Assembly (NCBI GenBank): GCA_015066595.1
Contig: SVNZ01000001.1
Span: forward strand, 248,001-312,000
DNA length: 64,000 nt
Origin: Oscillospiraceae bacterium
Lineage (GTDB): Bacteria; Bacillota; Clostridia; Oscillospirales; Acutalibacteraceae
Direction of reading: 5' to 3'
In this document: positions 27,201 through 33,666 of the stretch, one piece after another
Layout: each line of letters opens with the position of its first letter
How positions within the stretch are numbered: the stretch's first letter is position 1
Program-made: the position numbers and the translations under genes
Notes under the pieces: generated by a model
Told to the model about the DNA's origin: nothing
Database searches by the model: none
What the model saw: only the letters and a program-made list of their open reading frames with translations

Positions 27201-28417
27201 CTACATGTTGGTTGTTTAGTAATGACACCACTATCATATTTGTGTGATAAAGATAAAGTAACAATTCTTGTTTTCACAGAATTACCGTATTTATCCGTAA
27301 TCATACAGTAAATCATTCGACCATCACGAGCTTCGTTCATCGTAACGGAGTATGTTTTTCCAGTAAAGCTTGTTGTAAGTGAAAAATCAGCTTCGCCTGC
27401 ATTTTTGTAGTACCATTTATATTTAAGACCATCACCAGTGGCAGAAATAGTGGTCTTAGCAGTAGCACCTAAAGCGACCGAGACAGATTCAGGTTGCTTT
27501 GTTATTTCACCCATAGAGATCGTAACTGTTTTTGTAGTAACAGATTTACCATACTTATCTGTAATCTTACAGTAAAGCTTACGTCCGTCACGCTCATTGT
27601 TCATTTTTACAGAATATGTATTACCGGTAAAACTAGTAGTAAGCGCAAACTTGCTTGCTCCGTCATTTTTATAGTACCACTTATATTTTAGACCATTACC
27701 GGTTGCCGAAACTGTTACTTTTGCGTTAGAGTTACCAAGAACTGTAACAGAAGTCGGTTGTTTAGTAATCTTTACATTACCGCCTTTGCTAATAGTGACA
27801 GCGGTAGATTTTACAGATTTACCGTATTTATCTGTAATTTTGCAGTAGATCTTACGACCATTACGATCATTATTCATTTTTACAGAATAATAATTACCGG
27901 TGAAAGTTTTTGTAAGTGAATATTTAGAGTCACCAGCATTCTTATAATACCACTGATATTTTAGCCCATTGCCCGTAGCTGAAACCGTAACTTTTGCTGT
28001 GTAACCGTTTGGAGCAGAAACCGACACCGGTTGTTTAGTTATCGTGGCGTAACCACCCTTGCTTATTGTAACGGTATTAGACTTTACGGAGTTTCCTTGT
28101 TTATCCGTAATAACACAATAAATCTTACGACCATCACGAGAGTTATTCATTTCTACAGAATAACTATTTCCGGTAAAGCTTTTAGTAAGAGAATATTCAG
28201 TTTCTCCAACACTCTTATAATACCAATTATACTTAAGACCCGTACCCGTAGCTGATACAGTCACTTTGGCTGCATAACCGTTAGGAACAGCAACAGAAAC
28301 TGGCTGCTTAGTAATTTTTACAAAGTCGCTAGTTGCAGCAAAAATCACAGATGAACTGCAAAACAGCAGTGTCATAAAAATAATCAGTGCCACAAAAATA
28401 CCACGTGTTTTTCTCAT
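21290..28417 (-). CDS. giant secreted Ig-like / beta-helix surface protein
   Basis: A 2375-residue exported protein. After a signal peptide (about 1-28) come four tandem Ig-like repeats of about 90 residues (about 33-392), each with ITKQP, WYYK and ITDK. A short segment with paired CxxC motifs (about 400-470) and one InlB-type repeat (about 472-535, GYTFKGW) follow. Residues from about 540 to near the end form a long parallel beta-helix of dozens of short repeats with GGAIY/GGAVY and FxxN motifs, like chlamydial Pmp proteins and adhesins. It ends without a dockerin, LPxTG motif or obvious anchor, so how it stays on the cell is unknown. It is first in an operon with the phospholipase-D/phosphoesterase protein. 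Adhesion or a scaffold role is inference. Confidence 0.85.
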   Translation of the reverse strand: MRKTRGIFVALIIFMTLLFCSSSVIFAATSDFVKITKQPVSVAVPNGYAAKVTVSATGTGLKYNWYYKSVGETEYSLTKSFTGNSYSVEMNNSRDGRKIYCVITDKQGNSVKSNTVTISKGGYATITKQPVSVSAPNGYTAKVTVSATGNGLKYQWYYKNAGDSKYSLTKTFTGNYYSVKMNNDRNGRKIYCKITDKYGKSVKSTAVTISKGGNVKITKQPTSVTVLGNSNAKVTVSATGNGLKYKWYYKNDGASKFALTTSFTGNTYSVKMNNERDGRKLYCKITDKYGKSVTTKTVTISMGEITKQPESVSVALGATAKTTISATGDGLKYKWYYKNAGEADFSLTTSFTGKTYSVTMNEARDGRMIYCMITDKYGNSVKTRIVTLSLSHKYDSGVITKQPTCSALGEKVYTCEQCSKKRVETIDKIDHNMGEWVKYKEATVYTEGIERQTCSMCTYYIDRATDKLKPVCYITVNTGDGESYSYGVGKNGIYNLSDPSKIGYTFKGWKDSNGDDFGRSGVINDDVEIFAQWDIEGTNTLKELIQRTDAGVDTIVITSDIIINQPIYISYETTIYADGNYTLKRDSDYDGDIFVVGFDRSGKSSILLGRKGILSLGGSEGMLTIDGNMDKTNVDVVGSAVFVSESSILNIFDNVKIANNNKIGNDRALKCITFIGLDSIERAGGAAVLNMNGTVNMYGGVLENNSVATEYTTVTNEDGTVQSKEIAGCGGAIFNYGTLKMYGGTVANNESLRGGGIYNGRFAYLFAGEVSDNLTHTYGGGLSTSSSLNADTFIGSDDEGDDMVFSGNHSIKAGGALYSNTSSPIIIYGNTRFENNRTDSSGGAIYTAGSLTISDASFSGNKCEYSGGAIYHHYAKAEFERRHLTVTDCEFDSNQGSLGGAIVLSADSSVGNIGTYANITDSDFNNNQAYANTSNPGNGGAIYVTRNSDATIDGCNFTQNKAANSAGALAVQSSSNVELPDCTFIENSAVSGGAIYTSSDSYINMTNLVFDGNSANFSTNNSGGNGGAVYISGSTVTLDNVDFYNNSADNNAGGIYQGDCDLNIDSTCEFSGNSAGNHAGAIYLTYKTNADGSKDGSKLTATDVAFENNTAQAGGAVSIRSACEAVMNNTLLKGNSVTADGYDAYGGGAIYVGFGDLTLNNVNASGNNSVGYGGVVNSVGSTVNVVNGIYENNSAASGGVFNATSNSTVTMEGTVMNKNKSTATSSDGTIGGGAVNITGGSLTVTDVMMDNNSSGYYGAAIHGRKATVKISGDSSATNSTGTTGGALYFRESCNVTIDDMTISNNTAKSNGVVYINGGKLNMNNITASGNKAGSGGVIYTSGASTQVTLENCTWSENFAKNGGVIYMANATVKLNDFAFSKNTANNAGAIYNKEGNLELADVTFTDNVSEMDSNGGNGHGGAITLSGAKLTTAGNIKFIGNAAENHGGAVYVTYIKGEEGAENINGSLDMTHGIFENNKAMGGGAVSVRTGCEATFDGTSFTNNSVTGYADKDEGDGEGGGAIYVGYGSLNLNNVTFSNNKSSGFGGAVDTVKSTVTVVDSTFIHNEAASGGAIYSLTGSDISLSNVELSRNISTYDNNDYNNSMGGGAVNISGGSLDIIDTIIDANETDYYGGAILTSNTKVDINKCTVKNSIGATGAALFFKGSSIVTVTDTDIVDNVSNGNGVVYMNNGTMYMTNVTASNNKANNGGVFYTSNPNTRISAENSTFTNNTATSGGVIYSDSATVEFINGEMSNNIANNGGAVYSTNGNIIFDQYTLKNNNATKSGGAINANGGNIELKNTTLTENTSTSNGGAVYAYLASVTLNDSLFSLNNANNGGAIDVVGGALNAAGNSEFTENTAANHGGAVYVTYANNDDGSTTPAIMTMNSGLFEDNCAQAGGAISSRTGCEVYLTGTQLNSNSASGTTTDLCGGAIYSNNNTLQLSGVIMNGNSTGYYGGAVTARGASVVIDNNCQFVNNTGVTGVAVYFRDGGTYELTDVSVTNNIATANGSGVVYITNGGTLDINRLTASGNVNNNGGVIYSSGTVAISVENSNLNSNTAWNYGGAIDHRSSGSLTVSNTYISNNTAKYGGAMNTNSAANIYILNSQLIDNSATEFGGAVYANGTGTINISDNSIFNNNTSKSAGAIYLDKGASAIITDATLEGNTSSGGDGGAILVLDSTTEGTATTNLSLTNVTLKNNVASAKGGAISTDTSSPNLMISATNCDFSDNASLGAGGGAVEIQNGNCASATDPTQLKIIFSNCTFTGNTAKTTGGAIEIRTNSCVLVDGITATMNISSDNGGVIYVTSNYSRLYLDGTVTIGENTSKNGNFIYLYNNAYTNPPKIYTTHNSTAAWYSEVKGNRTNVVFDLTTLP
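21430..26350 (-). repeat. beta-helix repeat tract inside the giant gene
   Basis: A long array of degenerate repeats of roughly 60-90 bases, recognisable on the plus strand as recurring GCACCACC/GCGCCACC words (complement of codons for GGAI/GGAV). Larger blocks are also repeated: stretches with NHGGAVYVTY, CE-containing turns and YGGAI recur several times along the protein, which points to past duplication of multi-rung units. Confidence 0.8.
27245..28320 (-). repeat. four tandem Ig-like coding repeats
   Basis: Four direct repeats of about 270 bases encode the Ig-like domains at residues 33-392 of the giant protein. They keep the same landmarks in order (ITKQP, SATG, GLKY, WYYK, FTG, GRKIYC, ITDK). 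Similarity remains clear at the DNA level, suggesting fairly recent duplication or ongoing recombination. Confidence 0.85.
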
Positions 28418-28454
28418 AATATTTCCTCTTTTCTGATATTACTATTATCAAAGA

Positions 28455-28477
28455 TTGCACCTGTGCAAAATGCACAA
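28455..28477. promoter_or_regulatory. nested GTGCA/TGCAC inverted repeats in operon leader
   Basis: TTGCAC-CT-GTGCAA (28455-28468) overlaps TGTGCA-AAA-TGCACA (28462-28476). They are about 20-40 bases downstream of the predicted transcription start of the giant surface-protein operon. This is a plausible operator or roadblock site, related to the repeat at 16881. Confidence 0.45.
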
Positions 28478-28502
28478 AAGTTTTATATACCTATACATTA
28501 TA

Positions 28503-28531
28503 ATTTTATATCTTTTATCAATAAATGTCAA
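28503..28531 (-). promoter_or_regulatory. promoter of the surface-protein operon
   Basis: TTGACA (28526-28531) and TAAAAT (28503-28508) with a 17-base spacer on the minus strand. This is a strong match, followed by about 80 bases of leader before SD GAGGAAA and ATG 28417. Confidence 0.85.
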
Positions 28532-28594
28532 TGTTGTAACCGATTTTTAAACTACAAAAAAATAATTTATGTTACTGAAAGCTGGTTAATATGT

Positions 28595-28635
28595 AAAAAC
28601 AAACAAAGCGGATACGGTAATACCGCATCCGCTTT
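28595..28635 (-). terminator. terminator after guaA
   Basis: The stem AAAGCGGATGCGGTA pairs with TACCGTATCCGCTTT (one internal mismatch) and is followed on the minus strand by a T-rich tail. It separates guaA from the surface-protein promoter. Confidence 0.9.
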
Positions 28636-28650
28636 AAGATACATATAAAA

Positions 28651-29628
28651 TTATTCCCACTCAATAGTGCCGATTGGCTTTGGAGTGAGGTCAAGAAGTA
28701 CACGGTTGATACCATCCACTTCGTGAGTAATTCTATCCGTGATATGATGAAGAACCTCATATGGGATTTCCTCTATAGTGGCTGTCATAGCATCTTTTGT
28801 ATTTACAGCACGAATTATAGCAGGCCAACCTTCGTATCTCTTATCGTCTTTTACGCCAACGCTCTTCATATCAGGAACAGCGATAAAATACTGCCAAACC
28901 TTAGTAGCAAGACCGTTTTTGTCAAATTCTTCTCTTAAAATAGCATCAGCTTCTCTAAGAGCGTGTAATCTATCTCTAGTAATAGCACCTAAACAGCGAA
29001 CCCCTAGTCCAGGACCCGGGAAAGGCTGACGATCAACCATAGAAGATGGCAGACCCAACGCTTTACCTACAACTCTTACTTCATCTTTATACAGTAATTT
29101 CACAGGTTCTACAAGTTCAAACTGCATGTCTTCAGGTAATCCACCAACATTGTGATGAGCTTTAACACCATCGCTCTCGAGAATATCAGGATAGATAGTG
29201 CCCTGTGCAAGGAAGGAAATACCTTCGAGTTTTCTTGCTTCTTCATCAAAAACTTTGATAAATTCGCCGCCGATGATCTTACGTTTCTTTTCAGGCTCTG
29301 CTACATTTTCAAGAAGGCTTAAAAAACGATCAGTAGCATCAATATACACAAGGTTAGCATCAAGCTGATTTCTAAAGACCTCGATAACTTCCTCGCTCTC
29401 GCCTTTTCTCATTAAACCGTGATTCACGTGAACACAAACAAGCTGTTTACCAATAGCTTTGATCAACAGAGCTGCTACAACAGAACTATCAACACCACCG
29501 GACAGTGCCAAAAGAACTTTCTTATCGCCAACCTGTGCCTGAACTTCTTTTACTTGTTCTGCTATGAACTGCTCAGCAAGCTCAGGAGTTGTTATTCTCA
29601 CCATTGTATCCGGACGAACATTACTCAT
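28651..29628 (-). CDS. guaA: GMP synthase, ATP-pyrophosphatase subunit (split type)
   Basis: A 325-residue protein matching only the synthetase half of GMP synthase, which adenylates XMP and aminates it to GMP. The PP-loop SGGVDSSVVA is near residue 44, and the dimerisation domain with FPGPGLGVRCLG and the C-terminal KPIGTIEWE are present. The N-terminal glutaminase domain (about 190 residues in the fused bacterial enzyme) is absent, and ATG 29628 has an SD (GGGGAG), so this is not a mis-called start. A separate glutaminase subunit, as in archaea, should be encoded elsewhere. The gene follows the CofE-like gene by 28 bases, probably in one transcript. Confidence 0.93.
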   Translation of the reverse strand: MSNVRPDTMVRITTPELAEQFIAEQVKEVQAQVGDKKVLLALSGGVDSSVVAALLIKAIGKQLVCVHVNHGLMRKGESEEVIEVFRNQLDANLVYIDATDRFLSLLENVAEPEKKRKIIGGEFIKVFDEEARKLEGISFLAQGTIYPDILESDGVKAHHNVGGLPEDMQFELVEPVKLLYKDEVRVVGKALGLPSSMVDRQPFPGPGLGVRCLGAITRDRLHALREADAILREEFDKNGLATKVWQYFIAVPDMKSVGVKDDKRYEGWPAIIRAVNTKDAMTATIEEIPYEVLHHITDRITHEVDGINRVLLDLTPKPIGTIEWE

Positions 29629-29656
29629 TTTAATCTCCCCTATCTTAATTATTCAA

Positions 29657-30856
29657 TCAGTTAGTATAGTTGTCAAAATATCCCTGAATAAGTACAACAG
29701 GTGTACCCTTATCACCAGAACCGCTAGTGAGGTCACAAAGAGAACCGATAAGGTCAGTAAGCTGTCTTGGAGTGGTTCCCTGTGAAGCCATATTTCCAAC
29801 CAGATCTCCGTCTTTTTCACGAATACTCTTTGAAATAGCTTCTTTAAGAGCATCGCCACTCAAATCCTTGAAATCGTTATCAGCAAGATATTTAAGCTTG
29901 AGCTCATTAGGTGTTCCTATAAGGCCATCTGTAAAAGCTGGAGATACGACAGGATCAGCAAGCTCCCAGATTTTTCCTTGAGGGTCTTTAAACGCACCGT
30001 CACCGTAGACCATAACTTCTACGTGCTTTCCAGTTTTTTCTAAAATGTTCTTTTGAATTTCAAGAACAAGTGGTTGGCAGTCTCTAGGGAAAAGTTTAAT
30101 TTTATCTTCGGTTGATTTATTAGAACCAAGAAGACCGTATTTTTCGTTACAACCACTACCATTTACTGGTGCGTTCAATATATCATCAAGACTACAAACT
30201 ACCTTTGCACCGGCAGCCAATAAAATACGTTTAGTTCTAGCACGTGTATGGATATCACAGTTAATGATACAATCGGTATAGTCAAGGATAGCTTTAGGCT
30301 GATTGGCAAAAACAATCTCAACCTCTGCGCCACACTCTTTAACAAGCTCACCGTAATAGTCTACATAATCAACACCTGTAAATGGGTGTTTGTTCTCACC
30401 GAAGAGCTCTCTGTAGCGCTCCAATGATAATACATCGCTATATGGATTTACTCCGGCTTCGTCAATTTTATCAATACTTACAAGCTCATTACCAACTTCA
30501 TCAGAAGGATAGCTGAGCATAAGAACAACCTTCTTACATCCTTTTGCAATACCTCTAAGACAAATAGCAAACCTATTTCTAGACAAAATCGGAAAAATAA
30601 CACCTACTGTTTCTCCGCCGAGTTTCGCTTTAACATCAGCAGCGATATCATCAACAGATGCATAGTTACCTTGCGCTCTTGCAACAATAGACTCAGTTAT
30701 AGAAATAACATCCTTATCTCTTAACTCAAAGCCTTCAAACTGTGCTGCTTCAAGTACACTGTCGGTTACGATAGTAGCGAGGTTGTCACCCTCTCTGATA
30801 ATAGGACAACGAATACCTCTAGATATAGTACCAACTCTACGTTCTTTGTTCTGCAT
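29657..30856 (-). CDS. CofE-like (F420-0:gamma-glutamyl ligase family) protein
   Basis: A 399-residue protein of the family containing coenzyme F420-0:L-glutamate ligase, a GTP-dependent amide-bond former. Visible features are RCPIIREGDNL near the N-terminus, a SITESIVARAQG segment, SRNRFAICLRGIAKG, the aspartate/asparagine-rich HPFTGVDYVDYY, and a long C-terminal extension with YGDGAFKDP. No other F420 gene is in the window and this lineage is not known to make F420, so the true substrate is uncertain. It is cotranscribed with guaA from a good promoter. Confidence 0.75.
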   Translation of the reverse strand: MQNKERRVGTISRGIRCPIIREGDNLATIVTDSVLEAAQFEGFELRDKDVISITESIVARAQGNYASVDDIAADVKAKLGGETVGVIFPILSRNRFAICLRGIAKGCKKVVLMLSYPSDEVGNELVSIDKIDEAGVNPYSDVLSLERYRELFGENKHPFTGVDYVDYYGELVKECGAEVEIVFANQPKAILDYTDCIINCDIHTRARTKRILLAAGAKVVCSLDDILNAPVNGSGCNEKYGLLGSNKSTEDKIKLFPRDCQPLVLEIQKNILEKTGKHVEVMVYGDGAFKDPQGKIWELADPVVSPAFTDGLIGTPNELKLKYLADNDFKDLSGDALKEAISKSIREKDGDLVGNMASQGTTPRQLTDLIGSLCDLTSGSGDKGTPVVLIQGYFDNYTN

Positions 30857-30897
30857 TTTGATTCCTTCCTTCTGGTAAGATTTTCTTACAACTTAAT

Positions 30898-30926
30898 ATT
30901 TTATCATACTGATTTTTCAATATCAA
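30898..30926 (-). promoter_or_regulatory. promoter of cofE-like gene and guaA
   Basis: TTGATA (30921-30926) and TAAAAT (30898-30903) are 17 bases apart on the minus strand. A 40-base leader and SD AAGGAAGGA follow. I see no purine riboswitch-like structure in this short leader. Confidence 0.8.
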
Positions 30927-31027
30927 TAAAAATTTACGTATTCTTCATTGTTTTTTACATTTTCGCATATTTTTTCAAATAATTATAAATGTAAAAATAT
31001 TTTTTGTTAAAAACGCTCTTATAATTC

Positions 31028-31056
31028 TTGATTTATTGAAAAATATAGTGTATAAT
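31028..31056 (+). promoter_or_regulatory. promoter of tRNA-Leu
   Basis: TTGATT (31028-31033) and TATAAT (31051-31056) are 17 bases apart, 12 bases ahead of the tRNA. This is a typical stable-RNA promoter position. Confidence 0.85.
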
Positions 31057-31068
31057 CAAATTCGCTGA

Positions 31069-31155
31069 GCCGGTGTGTCGGAACTGGCAGACGAGACAGA
31101 CTCAAAATCTGTTGTCAGCAATGGCGTGTGGGTTCGAGTCCCACCACCGGCACCA
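31069..31155 (+). tRNA. tRNA-Leu (anticodon CAA)
   Basis: An 87-base tRNA with acceptor stem GCCGGTG/CACCGGC, encoded CCA end, long variable arm of class II tRNAs, and T-loop GGTTCGAGTCC. The anticodon stem ACAGA/TCTGT closes loop CTCAAAA, giving anticodon CAA for UUG leucine codons. Confidence 0.95.
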
Positions 31156-31156
31156 A

Positions 31157-31195
31157 ATATCTCAAGGGTAAGTTACCTTTGAGATATTTTTTATT
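31157..31195 (+). terminator. terminator of tRNA-Leu
   Basis: AATATCTCAAGGGTAA pairs with TTACCTTTGAGATATT (one G-U pair), followed by a run of Ts. Confidence 0.9.
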
Positions 31196-31211
31196 TTTAT
31201 ATAAATTAACT

Positions 31212-31237
31212 AAGGCACCAGAATGCACTGGTGCCTT
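31212..31237 (-). terminator. terminator of the tsaE-tsaB-rpiB-upp operon
   Basis: A 10-base perfect stem AAGGCACCAG with its complement around AATGCA, just after the upp stop. The minus-strand tail is only moderately T-rich. Confidence 0.75.
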
Positions 31238-31241
31238 GTTC

Positions 31242-31871
31242 TTATTTTGTACCGTATATTCTGTCTCCAGCGTCACCAAGACCAGGAACAATATAGCAAT
31301 TCTCATTAAGATGGCTATCCTTAGCTGCACAGAAAATCTGTACATCAGGGTGCGCTTCACTAAGGACCTCTATTCCCTCCGGTGCTGCGATGATGCAGAG
31401 GAATTTAATAGAACGAGGGTTAGAACGCTTAATGATAGTAATAGCATCAACTGCACTACCACCCGTAGCAAGCATAGGATCAAGAACAAACACATCACGT
31501 TCGTTGATATCATTTGGTAATTTATTATAATACTCAACAGGCTGATGAGTTTCTTCATCACGATAAAGTCCAATATGGCCTACCTTTGCTGCCGGTACCA
31601 TCTCAAGCATTGCATCAAGCATACCACAGCCCGCTCTAAGGATAGGTACAAAAGCGAGTTTTCTGCCAGCAAGCATCTTAGCCTGTGTTTTACACATAGG
31701 TGTCGTAATCTCAACATCTTCGAGCTCAAGGTCACGTGTAGCTTCATAACACATAAGCATTGCAATTTCAGATATAAGTTCTCTAAACTGCTTACTACCA
31801 GTCTTTTCGTCACGAAGTATAGCAAGTTTATGTTGAATAAGCGGATGATCAAATATTGTGATTTTGCTCAT
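31242..31871 (-). CDS. upp: uracil phosphoribosyltransferase
   Basis: A 209-residue pyrimidine salvage enzyme making UMP from uracil and PRPP. It shows [15 protein letters not shown] at the start, the PRPP-binding loop [16 protein letters not shown] and the C-terminal uracil-binding region [15 protein letters not shown] use ATG 31871 (MSKITIFD), which follows SD AAGAAGGT; a longer frame upstream has no SD. It is the last gene of the tsaE-tsaB-rpiB-upp set. Confidence 0.96.
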   Translation of the reverse strand: MSKITIFDHPLIQHKLAILRDEKTGSKQFRELISEIAMLMCYEATRDLELEDVEITTPMCKTQAKMLAGRKLAFVPILRAGCGMLDAMLEMVPAAKVGHIGLYRDEETHQPVEYYNKLPNDINERDVFVLDPMLATGGSAVDAITIIKRSNPRSIKFLCIIAAPEGIEVLSEAHPDVQIFCAAKDSHLNENCYIVPGLGDAGDRIYGTK

Positions 31872-31896
31872 ACAATTACCTTCTTTCAAAGTCAAA

Positions 31897-32349
31897 TTAC
31901 AACTTAAATGTTCCTTCTTCAATAGCTGTGATCATATCAACACGTCTGATGTGTCTGTCACCTTCAAACTCAGTGTTAAGAAAAATGTCAGCAAGCTTTA
32001 CGGCAGTAGCTTCATCAATAATTCTGCCACCCATACAAATAATGTTAGAGTTATTGTGGCGTCTTGTCATCTCTGCCATAAAATCGTTAGTACATACAGC
32101 TGCTCTGACACCTTTAACTTTGTTTGCTGCCATAGAAATACCGATACCTGTTCCACAGCAAAGAATACCAAGAGTATCGCCGTTATCCCTTACAGCAGTA
32201 GCTACTTTATATGCATACTCAGGATAATCAACGCTATCTTCTGTATAACAACCAAAATCGATAAATTCAAAATTGTTGTCTTTAAGATACTCGATAACAG
32301 CATTTTTGATATTCAGACCGCCATGGTCACAACCTAACACTACTTTCAT
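31897..32349 (-). CDS. rpiB: ribose-5-phosphate isomerase B
   Basis: A 150-residue RpiB/LacAB family isomerase interconverting ribose 5-phosphate and ribulose 5-phosphate. It has the N-terminal GCDHGG, the catalytic cysteine loop [19 protein letters not shown] and the [12 protein letters not shown] segment. ATG 32349 is chosen because SD AAGGA lies 9 bases upstream of it, but only 1 base upstream of the alternative ATG 32358. Confidence 0.94.
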   Translation of the reverse strand: MKVVLGCDHGGLNIKNAVIEYLKDNNFEFIDFGCYTEDSVDYPEYAYKVATAVRDNGDTLGILCCGTGIGISMAANKVKGVRAAVCTNDFMAEMTRRHNNSNIICMGGRIIDEATAVKLADIFLNTEFEGDRHIRRVDMITAIEEGTFKL

Positions 32350-32354
32350 AACAC

Positions 32355-33062
32355 TCATTCCTTTTCTTTACTTAATCTTTCACGCTCAGCCTGAGAAGGT
32401 CTGAGGTATGTCGGCATCAACGCCGAAGAATCTATAACATTATTATCATTTATACTTTTTTCTGCACACAACGCTACAGAAGACGCTGTTTGAAAACGCT
32501 TGGTAGGAAATGCTAGTTCAATCGATGAATCAGCTTTTTTTTGATCATAACACAGCTGTGCCCCATCGCCAACTAAAACAACTCTCTTGTCAACTTTATC
32601 CAGTTGTGAAAATAAGTCTTCAACACTAATCGCCCTGTCATCACAAAGTCTTTCTACAGTACCATTGTTGACAAAAAACAAAGCATTGTACACTTGATTT
32701 CGTCTTGCGTCCATGCAAGAGCAAACAACTGTGTCGTTAAGGTCAATAAAATTATAAGCCATAGACTCAAGTGTCGAAACACTAACACACGGTTTGGAAA
32801 GCGCCATCGCCATACCTTTTACAACAGATACGCCAATACGGATTCCGGTGAAAGAACCGGGACCAGTATTTACAGCGAAGTAATCAATATCAGATAGCTC
32901 AAGTTTTGTAGAAGATAGCAAAGCATCAATCATAGGGACCAGCGTCTGGCTGTGAGTAAGCTTTGTATTAATAAAAAACTCTCCGATGATTTTACTCGCT
33001 GAAGCATCATAAACACATACAGAAGCTGACGTAGCCGATGCATCAAGCGATAATATTTTCAT
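32355..33062 (-). CDS. tsaB: tRNA threonylcarbamoyladenosine biosynthesis protein TsaB
   Basis: A 235-residue ASKHA-fold partner of TsaD in making the t6A37 modification of ANN-decoding tRNAs. Landmarks are LSLDASATSASV at the start and the VNTGPGSFTGIRIGVSVVKGMA signature region. ATG 33062 is favoured over TTG 33071 and ATG 33068 because SD GAGGGG is 10 bases away; it overlaps tsaE by 20 bases. TsaD itself is not in the window. Confidence 0.93.
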   Translation of the reverse strand: MKILSLDASATSASVCVYDASASKIIGEFFINTKLTHSQTLVPMIDALLSSTKLELSDIDYFAVNTGPGSFTGIRIGVSVVKGMAMALSKPCVSVSTLESMAYNFIDLNDTVVCSCMDARRNQVYNALFFVNNGTVERLCDDRAISVEDLFSQLDKVDKRVVLVGDGAQLCYDQKKADSSIELAFPTKRFQTASSVALCAEKSINDNNVIDSSALMPTYLRPSQAERERLSKEKE

Positions 33063-33483
33063 ACTCATCAAGCCCCTCTATTGTAAATATTCTTTGTTCT
33101 TCTACATCGCTTTTTTTGATAAAGATACGAATAATGTTGTCTTCAAGCGCATACTCGATGTTTTCGCTCCATTCAATAATCAAAACACCATTACCGAGAT
33201 AGTCATAGAATCCAACAGAATACAAGTCATCTTCACTAGTTATCCTATACATATCAAAATGATATATATTAAACTTTGCGTTATACTCATTGACGATGGC
33301 AAAAGTCGGACTGGAAACGCCATTTTCAAATCCAAGTCCGGACGCAACACCACGAGTAAAAGCAGTTTTACCCGCACCCAAGTCGCCAAACATAGCAATA
33401 ACTTCATCACCTTTAAGCACAGAAGCTATTCTTTTTCCTAAATTTTCAGTTTGCTTAACACTTTCAGAAACTACCTTAATCAT
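33043..33483 (-). CDS. tsaE: tRNA threonylcarbamoyladenosine biosynthesis ATPase TsaE
   Basis: A 146-residue P-loop ATPase needed with TsaB and TsaD for t6A synthesis. The Walker A motif is GDLGAGKTAF near residue 33. The family segments SSPTFAIVNEY, YHFDMYRI and LIIEWSENI are present. It is first in the minus-strand operon. No clear promoter stands out in the A+T-rich 168 bases upstream, which it shares with the divergent SEDS gene. Confidence 0.95.
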   Translation of the reverse strand: MIKVVSESVKQTENLGKRIASVLKGDEVIAMFGDLGAGKTAFTRGVASGLGFENGVSSPTFAIVNEYNAKFNIYHFDMYRITSEDDLYSVGFYDYLGNGVLIIEWSENIEYALEDNIIRIFIKKSDVEEQRIFTIEGLDEYENIIA

Positions 33484-33602
33484 AAGCTACACTTTCTACT
33501 TTTTTCACCAAGATATTTTATCATATATTATTTGTATAATAATGCTATATAGAAAAAAACAAAAAATTTTGTACTATATAAATTACATATATGTTAATAA
33601 AC

Positions 33603-33631
33603 TTGATATTGAAGTCATATTCAAATATAAT
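33603..33631 (+). promoter_or_regulatory. promoter of the SEDS-family gene
   Basis: TTGATA (33603-33608) and TATAAT (33626-33631) with a 17-base spacer, about 30 bases ahead of the likely TTG start. Confidence 0.75.
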
Positions 33632-33666
33632 ACATGTAAAAGTTTTTTTGTTTGGACGGTGTAAAA

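Noticed and set aside
28651-29628. guaA as a truncated pseudogene.
   Set aside because: The ATG has an SD, the synthetase domain is complete with intact motifs, and a gene ends 28 bases upstream, so it reads as a split-type enzyme rather than a broken one.
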